8,698 nt of DNA from an uncultured Gemmatimonadota bacterium (GTDB taxonomy: Bacteria > Gemmatimonadota > Gemmatimonadetes > Gemmatimonadales > Gemmatimonadaceae): contig CAMLHT010000163.1 of the NCBI GenBank assembly GCA_946479895.1, positions 1 to 8,698 on the forward strand, in the 5' to 3' direction. The notes below the pieces were generated by a model that saw only the letters and a list, made by a program, of their open reading frames with translations, was not told where the DNA came from and did not search any database. The translations under genes and the position numbers were made by a program. Of this stretch, positions 1-5,289 are shown piece after piece; within the stretch, counting starts at the first letter, position 1, and every line of letters starts with the position of its first letter.

Positions 1-2
1 TG

Positions 3-1373
3 GTCATCCACGAGATCGGTGACACGCGCATCCACGAGCAGCCGATGGCGATGGTGAAGGGCCACGTGACGGCGCCGGGCGGGATCATCGGGCAGGCCGG
101 CAGCACCGTGGTCGTCGACCATGCCGGCGACAACAACCTGATGACGTTCCGCTTCCGCTTCCCGGGCGTGAAGATGGAGGCGGCCGAAACGTCGTTCGAC
201 GCCGCCGGCCACAAGTTCGGCGCCGGGTCGTTCATCATCCGCAACGCCAACCGCGCGCAGCTCGAGCCGGCCCTTCGCGAGCTCGGACTCACCGGCTGGG
301 TCGCCGAGGTTCCGGCGGCGGTGAAGACGCACGACCTCGACGTGCCGCGCATCGGCTACATCCACAGCTGGACGCGCACGCAGGACGAGGGCTGGGTCCG
401 CGCGGCGCTCGACTACTACAAGGTGCCCTACACCTACTTCGGCGAGAACGCGGTGCCGAAGATGGGACGCCTGCGCGACCGGTTCGACGTGATCCTCTGG
501 CCGCACGGCGGCGCGATCGGCACGGCGCAGCCGACGACGGGCCAGCCGGTTCCCTACAAGCGGACCGCGGAGTACACGGCACTTGGCTTCCCCGATTCCA
601 CGGATGACGTGCGTGGCGGCCTCGGACCGGAAGGGTTCAGGATGCTCCAGCAGTTCGTGCAGGACGGCGGCACGATCATCACCGAGGGCAACACGGCGAC
701 GATCTTCCCCGAACAGAACCTCACGCCGGGCATCAAGCTGGTGACGAACAATCCGGGCCTGGTGAATCGCGGGACGATCCTCCGCGGCGTGCTGTACGAC
801 ATGGCCAGCCCGATCACGTACGGGCTCAAGGTCAACCAGATGCCGATCTACTTCAGCGGCGGCTCGCTGATGGACGTCGGCATTCCGCAGACGCCGGATC
901 TCCCGGCGCAGGGCAAGGTGAACGAGCTGCGGCCCGGCAGCCGCGCGGCGCAGATGGCGCAGGGTGGCGGCGCCGGTGCGGCGGGCGGGTTCCCCGGTGG
1001 ACGCGGCGGCGCCGGTGGCCGCGGCGGCCAGACGGTCTATCAGAACACCCAGCCCATGGCCACGTGGGTCCCCCACGCGGTGTGGGAGCCGCTCGCGCAG
1101 TGGCCGACGCCACCGGCGATCGCGAACCCCGTGCCGGATGGTCCGCGGGTGATCATGACGTTCCCCTCCTCGCCGAAGGACATGCTGCTCTCCGGCGTGC
1201 TTTCGGGCGGCGAGAACCTCTCGAACCGGGCGGCGGTGGTGGATGAGCCGATCGGCCAGGGGCATGTCGTGATGTTCGCCATCCGTCCGTTCTGGCGGTG
1301 GCAGACCCAGGGCACGTTCATCCTCGGGTTCAATTCGATCCTCAACTGGAATGACCTGAACTCCGGCAAATAA
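3..1373 (+). CDS. M14-family zinc carboxypeptidase, C-terminal part (5' end outside window)
   Basis: The reading frame is open from base 3 with no start in view; the ATG at 45 is internal, so 456 residues of the C-terminal half are seen. The visible part resembles the region that follows the catalytic domain in large exported M14 carboxypeptidases of Gemmatimonadota and relatives. A class I glutamine-amidotransferase-like fold starts near visible residue 115 (PRIGYIHSW), continues through DVILWPHGG (about 162-170) and GGTIITEG (about 222-229), and ends with VVMFAIRPFWRWQTQGTF and FNSILNW near the C-terminus. No Cys-His-Glu amidotransferase triad is evident, so this part is probably structural. 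A Gly/Ala/Arg-rich insertion (bases 954-1032) splits it. The zinc-binding HxxE and His of the peptidase domain would lie upstream, so catalytic competence cannot be judged. The gene ends with TAA and is followed by two hairpins. The family call is from remembered tail motifs; substrate is unknown. Confidence 0.72.
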   Translation, partial: VIHEIGDTRIHEQPMAMVKGHVTAPGGIIGQAGSTVVVDHAGDNNLMTFRFRFPGVKMEAAETSFDAAGHKFGAGSFIIRNANRAQLEPALRELGLTGWVAEVPAAVKTHDLDVPRIGYIHSWTRTQDEGWVRAALDYYKVPYTYFGENAVPKMGRLRDRFDVILWPHGGAIGTAQPTTGQPVPYKRTAEYTALGFPDSTDDVRGGLGPEGFRMLQQFVQDGGTIITEGNTATIFPEQNLTPGIKLVTNNPGLVNRGTILRGVLYDMASPITYGLKVNQMPIYFSGGSLMDVGIPQTPDLPAQGKVNELRPGSRAAQMAQGGGAGAAGGFPGGRGGAGGRGGQTVYQNTQPMATWVPHAVWEPLAQWPTPPAIANPVPDGPRVIMTFPSSPKDMLLSGVLSGGENLSNRAAVVDEPIGQGHVVMFAIRPFWRWQTQGTFILGFNSILNWNDLNSGK

Positions 1374-1375
1374 GG

Positions 1376-1410
1376 CTGGTCCGGGAGAGGCCTGGGTCTC
1401 TCCTGGCCAG
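1376..1410 (+). terminator. Hairpin just after the M14 peptidase stop codon
   Basis: Bases 1381-1389 (ccgggagag) pair with 1398-1406 (ctctcctgg) with one G-T wobble around an 8-base loop. The stem extends by ctgg (1376-1379) with ccag (1407-1410) across a one-base bulge. It starts 3 bases after the TAA of the peptidase gene. There is no T-run behind it, so it may be an RNA 3'-end-stabilising stem or a factor-dependent stop rather than a canonical intrinsic terminator. It stands directly before the larger palindrome at 1417-1470. Confidence 0.45.
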
Positions 1411-1416
1411 GGGTTC

Positions 1417-1470
1417 AACACGGAAAAGTCCGATCGGATCTGATCAGATCTGATCGGACTTTTCCGTGTT
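1417..1470. repeat. 54-base near-perfect palindrome with five GATC sites; likely also a bidirectional terminator
   Basis: All 27 base pairs around the centre 1443/1444 match, except one G-T pair (1436/1451). The outer arms are aacacggaaaagtccgatc (1417-1435) and its exact complement (1452-1470). The core contains GATC at 1432, 1437, 1442, 1447 and 1452, a strict 5-base period. An A4 tract (1424-1427) and a T4 tract (1460-1463) flank the inner stem, so the RNA from either strand would form a stem followed by U-rich sequence. It sits between convergent genes, 43 bases after the peptidase stop and 10 bases past the stop of the leftward GxxExxY gene. A bidirectional terminator role is the simplest reading. 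The length, near-perfection and internal GATC period are unusual for a plain terminator and suggest a dispersed palindromic repeat, which one copy cannot prove. Confidence 0.8.
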
Positions 1471-1480
1471 TACCCTCTGC

Positions 1481-1969
1481 TCATGCGGGAGTGCCTGCCT
1501 CCCCGCCGCCTTCGCCGAATCCCTCATCTGGTCCGGGATCCGGACCGCCTTCAGTGGGGAACACCACTTCCGTGTTCGGCCCCAGGGCCGCTCCGTGCGA
1601 CACGACGCGCTTGATACGCGGCTCTGCCCCGAAGTTCAGGACCAGGCCCACCTGCAGCGAGCACGTTCGCAGGTATGAGAGGCATTGGCGCAGGGCGATC
1701 TTCGGCATCTCGTCGGCTGCCTTGACCTGGACGACGATCCTGTCGTCGATCAGGAGGTCGATGCGCTGGCGGCCAATGTGCATGCCGCGGTAGTAGAGGT
1801 CGACCTTGACCTCTCGCTGGACGTCGTGTCCTCGGTAACCGAGCTCGATCTGGAGGGCGCGGACGTAGGCACCCTCCAGAAATCCGTAGCCCAGTCGATT
1901 GTAAACCTCGTAGAAGGCACCGATGATCGACTCGGTGAGCTTCTCCTCGAGCAGTTCGTCGTTTGGCAT
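1481..1969 (-). CDS. GxxExxY family protein (PD-(D/E)XK-nuclease-like fold)
   Basis: This 162-residue protein has the family signature G29-FL-E32-GA-Y35 in the N-terminal helical region. The PD-(D/E)XK-like core follows: RIDLLI with D71, then VVQVKA with Q81 and K83 where E-x-K is more usual, then a helix (LRQCLSYL) and a strand (LQVGLVLNFG) typical of the family. The biochemical role of GxxExxY proteins is not established; the fold suggests nucleic-acid binding or cutting. The core ends near residue 127, and the last ~35 residues are a low-complexity Gly/Pro/Glu tail, longer than usual. I chose the ATG at 1969 because family members begin shortly before the first helix; an upstream in-frame ATG at 2035 would add 22 residues that do not look like the family. 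Neither start has a clear ribosome site. The gene is transcribed leftward into the 1417-1470 palindrome and is divergent from btaA. Call is firm; function is unknown. Confidence 0.87.
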   Translation of the reverse strand: MPNDELLEEKLTESIIGAFYEVYNRLGYGFLEGAYVRALQIELGYRGHDVQREVKVDLYYRGMHIGRQRIDLLIDDRIVVQVKAADEMPKIALRQCLSYLRTCSLQVGLVLNFGAEPRIKRVVSHGAALGPNTEVVFPTEGGPDPGPDEGFGEGGGEAGTPA

Positions 1970-2112
1970 GGCGCGACGATACCGACGATCGGCGCCAGGG
2001 CCGTGACCATTCCCTTGCGCCGCGAAGCAGAACATTGCGGCGTCGCCTCGTGCGGCGGTGGGCAGGTCGGCGTATCTTCTCCGCTTCCTCCCGCCACCTT
2101 CCGTAGATCGCC
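1970..2112. promoter_or_regulatory. Divergent intergenic region between the GxxExxY gene and btaA
   Basis: This 143-base gap must carry the promoters for the leftward GxxExxY gene and the rightward btaA operon. For btaA a possible -10 hexamer, TATCTT, lies at 2073-2078, but no good -35 is seen 16-18 bases before it. No tandem Pho-box-like repeats are visible, although betaine-lipid genes are phosphate-regulated in some bacteria. No second copy of the 1417-1470 palindrome is present. The functional assignment rests mostly on gene layout. Confidence 0.35.
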
Positions 2113-3345
2113 GTGAACCAACTGGCGCGTCCGCCCCTGAGCCTGGCCGAACGGTGTGATGAAGCGCTGTTCAGGTTCCTGACCTCCCGCAACCTGATCT
2201 ACAACCAGTGCTGGGAGGATCCGGCCGTCGACCGCGCCGCGCTGGACCTCGGCCCGGAAGACACGGTGCTGATGATCACGAGCGCGGGGTGCAACGTGCT
2301 CGATTACCTCCTCGAGCAGCCGGGGCGCGTGATCGCGGTCGACATCAACCCGCGCCAGACGGCCCTCCTCGAGCTCAAGGTCGCCGCGATCCGGTCACTC
2401 GACGCGGAGGATGTCTTCCTCCTGTTCGGCAAGGGACGGCATCCGCGCGCCCGCGTGCTCTACGCCCGGCACCTCCGGCGGCAGCTCTCCACGTTCGCCG
2501 CCGACTACTGGGATCGCCACATCGCCTGGTTCATGGGCGAGCGCGGGCCGTTCTACTCGCATGGCCTCTCCGGGTTCTTCGCCCGGCTGGTGCGGCTCTG
2601 GCTGCGCCTGAACCCCCGACTCGAGCGCGGCGTCCGGGCGTTGTTCGCCAAGCGCGACATCGGCGCGCAGCGCGCGCACTACCTCGCGGAGGTCAGGCCG
2701 TTTCTCTGGACGCCGATGATCCGGTGGCTGCTCGGGCGGCAGGTCACCCTCTCCCTGCTCGGCGTGCCGATGCCCCAGCGCCACCTCGTTGCCGCGCAGT
2801 CGCCATTCGGGGTCGCCGGCGCCATCCAGGAGATGGTCGACCGGCTGTTCTGCACCGTGCCGGTCCACGACAACTACTTCTGGCGCGCCTATGCCCTTGG
2901 CGAGTACGGCGAGGATTGCCGGCCTCGCTATCTCGAGCCGGAGAACATCGCCGCGCTCAGGGATGGCCTGCTCGACCGCCTCGAGCTTCATACGTGCTCG
3001 GTGACGGAGTACCTGCAGCGCCCCGATTGTCCGCCGCTGACGCGCGCGGTGCTGCTCGATCACATGGACTGGATGTCCTCCTACTATCCGGAGCTGCTCC
3101 AGGACGAGTGGGACGCCCTGCACGACCGCCTGGCGCCCGGCGCACGCGTGCTGTTCAGATCCGCCCACACGGATCCGCCGTACCTCGACTCGGTGAGGGT
3201 CGGACCGCAGCGCATGCCGCTGCGGGAGTGGCTCGCGTTCGACCCGGAGGGCGCCGCCCGACTCGGCGCCGGGGATCGTGTGCATACCTACGCGAGCTTC
3301 CACGTGGCGGAAGCGCCTGCGCATGCCCTGGCGCTCGCCGGCTGA
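2113..3345 (+). CDS. btaA: BtaA: S-adenosylmethionine:diacylglycerol 3-amino-3-carboxypropyltransferase
   Basis: BtaA (DUF3419 family) moves the 3-amino-3-carboxypropyl group of SAM onto diacylglycerol to give diacylglycerylhomoserine, the first step of betaine-lipid synthesis at the inner membrane. The 410-residue length fits bacterial BtaA. Family landmarks are in order: LIYNQCWEDP (28-37), the SAM-site strand and loop VLMITSAGCNVLDYLL (52-67), AVDINPRQTALLELK (75-89), FGKGRHP (105-111), VHDNYFWRAY (251-260), LLDHMDW (314-320) and VLFRSAHTDPPYL (346-358). The start is the GTG at 2113: an in-frame stop at 2104-2106 rules out anything longer, and the N-terminus aligns well with a helix before YNQCWEDP. 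No Shine-Dalgarno is evident. The next gene begins one base after the TGA, so the two are almost certainly co-translated. The following methyltransferase fits BtaB, which supports the assignment strongly. Confidence 0.9.
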   Translation: MNQLARPPLSLAERCDEALFRFLTSRNLIYNQCWEDPAVDRAALDLGPEDTVLMITSAGCNVLDYLLEQPGRVIAVDINPRQTALLELKVAAIRSLDAEDVFLLFGKGRHPRARVLYARHLRRQLSTFAADYWDRHIAWFMGERGPFYSHGLSGFFARLVRLWLRLNPRLERGVRALFAKRDIGAQRAHYLAEVRPFLWTPMIRWLLGRQVTLSLLGVPMPQRHLVAAQSPFGVAGAIQEMVDRLFCTVPVHDNYFWRAYALGEYGEDCRPRYLEPENIAALRDGLLDRLELHTCSVTEYLQRPDCPPLTRAVLLDHMDWMSSYYPELLQDEWDALHDRLAPGARVLFRSAHTDPPYLDSVRVGPQRMPLREWLAFDPEGAARLGAGDRVHTYASFHVAEAPAHALALAG

Positions 3346-3346
3346 C

Positions 3347-4066
3347 ATGTCGGCCGTCGCGGATCTCCCCGTCCTCTGGCGCATGCTCCGCGGAAAGCCG
3401 CGGCATGGAACGGCCGCGGAGCAGCTGGACGAGTTCTACGGGCCGCAGGCAGCGTCGTACGACCGTTTCCGCGAGCGCCTGCTGCCCGGCCGGCGGGAGT
3501 TCATGCGCACGCTGCCCCTCACGCCGGGCATGGCGGTCCTCGACCTCGGCGCGGGTACGGGCGGACACTGGGCGCACGCGTGGGATTCGGTGGCCGCGCT
3601 GGATGACCTCGTGCTCGTGGACCTGTGTCAGCCGCTGCTCGACGTGGCGCGAGCGCGGTTCGCGGCGAGCCAGCGGGTGCGGTGCATCCATGGCGACGTC
3701 GAGAAGTTCGACGCGGACCGCCGCTTCGACCTCGTGCTGTTCTCGTTCTCCCTCTCGATGATGTCGGGCTGGCGCGCGGCGCTCGATACCGCGACACGGC
3801 ATCTCGCTCCCGGAGGGCGCATCGCGGTCATCGATTTCTACACGCTCGACGCGGCCCCGCCCGCCCCGCTGGCGCCGGTGTCGGCGCTCGACCGTCACTT
3901 CTGGCCGCGGTGGTTCCGGCATGACGGCGTCCACCTGCGGCCGGACCTCCTGCCGCGCCTCCTTTCGCTCGGCACGACCGAACTGCTGATGCAGGAGAAG
4001 TCTCCCGTGCCTTACATGATGGGGCTCGAAGCGGCGTGGTTCGCCTGGCGAGGCAGGATCGCATGA
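3347..4066 (+). CDS. btaB: BtaB: SAM-dependent N-methyltransferase of betaine-lipid (DGTS) synthesis
   Basis: BtaB trimethylates the amino group of diacylglycerylhomoserine to make DGTS. The 239-residue protein is a class I Rossmann methyltransferase: motif I VLDLGAGTGG (64-73), the acidic end of strand 2 in VLVDLCQP (D92), GDVEKF (116-121), the post-motif strand DLVLFSFSLSMM (128-139), and HLAPGGRIAVIDF (152-164). Before the fold, QLDEFYGPQAASYDRFRERLLPGRR contains the YGPQAxxYD pattern of membrane-lipid methyltransferases such as BtaB and PmtA. The start is the ATG at 3347, one base after the btaA stop; in-frame ATGs at 3278 and 3323 lie within btaA and would add unrelated residues. The stop overlaps the next start as ATGA at 4063-4066. 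The fold alone fits many methyltransferases; immediate linkage to btaA is what makes BtaB the best call. Confidence 0.87.
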   Translation: MSAVADLPVLWRMLRGKPRHGTAAEQLDEFYGPQAASYDRFRERLLPGRREFMRTLPLTPGMAVLDLGAGTGGHWAHAWDSVAALDDLVLVDLCQPLLDVARARFAASQRVRCIHGDVEKFDADRRFDLVLFSFSLSMMSGWRAALDTATRHLAPGGRIAVIDFYTLDAAPPAPLAPVSALDRHFWPRWFRHDGVHLRPDLLPRLLSLGTTELLMQEKSPVPYMMGLEAAWFAWRGRIA

Positions 4067-5190
4067 CGGCGGTCGCGCCTTCCCGCTCCGTCGAAGCCGC
4101 GATCGCGGCGAATGCGGCCACGGCCGGCCTGACCCCCGCCGAGGTCGAGCGGCTCGCCGCGGCGTCGCGCGAGCAGGCCTATCGCGAAGGGGACGTGGTG
4201 ATCGAGCTGGGCGCCGTCAGCCCGGGTCTCCAGGTCGTGGTCGAGGGACGCGTGCGCATCGAGGCTCCCGCCGCGCGAACGGCCGACATGGTGACGGTCG
4301 CGACGCTCGAGGAGGGCGCGGTCTTCGGCGAACTGTCGGCGCTGGCCGGGACGCCGGCCATATCCCGCGTGGTGGCGGCCGCGACCCCGACCCGCGTTCG
4401 CACGATCGACGTTTCGTCACTCGATGCCGCGGGAGAAGTCGCGACGATCCGCGAGCGACTCATGCGGAACGTCATCCGCATGAACCAGGAGCGACTCTCC
4501 CAGGCGAACCTGAGCTACGTCAGGCAGCTCGAGGAAACGCTGGCGCTGATGGCGCAGCGCCATGCATACGCGCGCTTTCTCATCCTCGTCATCGTCCTGT
4601 TCGGCATCTGCCTGCTCGTCAACAAGTGGGTCACGGACCGCGGCAACGTCGACCTGTACTCGCCGGCGTTCGCCTGGGCATACCTGGGGACGATGGTGCT
4701 GCCGACGATCTTCACCGTCTGGCGCGCGAAGTATCCGTTGCACGTCTTCGGGCTGACGACCCGCGGCATCGGAACGGATCTCCGGCGGGCCTCGCTGATC
4801 ACCGTGGCGCTCGTGGCGCTCATCCTGGGCGGCCTGTGGGCCACGGGATACCCCATCGCCGGGAAGTTCCGGCCGGATTACTTCCTCAGGTATGGCCCGC
4901 TGTACGCGTTGCACAGCGCCCTGCAGGAGTTCATGGTGCGCGGGGTGCTCCTGGGCGTCCTGCTCACCATCTTCGGCGACCAGACGTTCCGCCAGCGGCA
5001 GGGAGCGAACTTCGTGGCGAGCCTGATGTTCTCGCTGGTGCACATCCACTTCGGCGTCGCGGCGGTGGTCGTCACCTTCGCCTTCAGCCTCCTGCTCGGC
5101 AGCTATTATCTCGTGTCCCGGAGCCTGGCCGGAGTCGCGCTCATCCACGTCGTGGTAGGGCTCGTCGCCTTCATGGTGGGGCTGCTGTGA
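4063..5190 (+). CDS. Cyclic-nucleotide-binding-like domain fused to CPBP (CAAX protease/Rce1-like) membrane domain
   Basis: The 375-residue protein has two parts. Residues ~20-125 look like a cNMP-binding beta-roll: YREGDVVIELG (40-50), VVVEGRVRI (58-66), then a phosphate-cassette-like FGELSALAGTPAISR (88-102) that keeps the Glu (E90) and Arg (R102) which contact the ligand in known sensors. A polar helix (about 128-166) leads to membrane segments near 172-187, 201-220, 243-262, 279-304, 318-345 and 354-375. The last three carry CPBP motifs: Q288-E289-xxx-R293 in place of EExxxR, F323-xxx-H327, and H362-VVV-G366 in place of HxxxN/D. The histidines remain but the first Glu and the final Asn/Asp are changed, so protease activity is doubtful. 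The start is the ATG at 4063 inside the ATGA overlap with the btaB stop, with AGGCAGGA just before it; an in-frame start at 4036 is less likely. The ATGA coupling suggests a role linked to betaine lipids, which is inference. Confidence 0.8.
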   Translation: MTAVAPSRSVEAAIAANAATAGLTPAEVERLAAASREQAYREGDVVIELGAVSPGLQVVVEGRVRIEAPAARTADMVTVATLEEGAVFGELSALAGTPAISRVVAAATPTRVRTIDVSSLDAAGEVATIRERLMRNVIRMNQERLSQANLSYVRQLEETLALMAQRHAYARFLILVIVLFGICLLVNKWVTDRGNVDLYSPAFAWAYLGTMVLPTIFTVWRAKYPLHVFGLTTRGIGTDLRRASLITVALVALILGGLWATGYPIAGKFRPDYFLRYGPLYALHSALQEFMVRGVLLGVLLTIFGDQTFRQRQGANFVASLMFSLVHIHFGVAAVVVTFAFSLLLGSYYLVSRSLAGVALIHVVVGLVAFMVGLL

Positions 5191-5238
5191 ACGGTGGGAC
5201 GCCCTTGAGCCGTTGTAGACTTCGTGCGGACCGCCATG

Positions 5239-5256
5239 ATCGGCTCCGGAGCCGAT
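5239..5256. promoter_or_regulatory. Perfect 18-base inverted repeat in the gap before the plug-domain gene
   Basis: The sequence atcggctccggagccgat is its own reverse complement. It lies in the 99-base gap between the CNBD-CPBP stop (5190) and the chosen start of the next gene (5290). As RNA it would form a 7-bp stem with a CCGG loop. A T-run is lacking (tcttccttct follows 10 bases on), so it could be a weak terminator for the bta operon or an operator for the next gene. Confidence 0.4.
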
Positions 5257-5289
5257 AGTGAAGCAAGTCTTCCTTCTGCCACGCCGTCG

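Noticed and set aside
1970..2112. A second copy of the palindrome or its arm on the other side of the GxxExxY gene
   Set aside because: Only short fragments such as ttccgt (2099-2104) match, no more than expected by chance, so a flanked-element structure is not shown.
1970..2112. A Pho box controlling the betaine-lipid operon
   Set aside because: No pair of CTGTCAT-like 7-mers with the right spacing is present.
1685..2116. A 143-codon plus-strand frame opposite the GxxExxY gene
   Set aside because: The minus strand carries the family signature and core motifs; the plus frame has none and overlaps the btaA start.
2395..3384. A 329-codon minus-strand frame inside btaA
   Set aside because: It is the antisense shadow of a gene with strong family motifs.
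2208..3761. A 517-codon plus-strand frame overlapping btaA and btaB
   Set aside because: It is a shifted frame of two clearly recognised genes and is Arg/Ala/Pro-rich without motifs.
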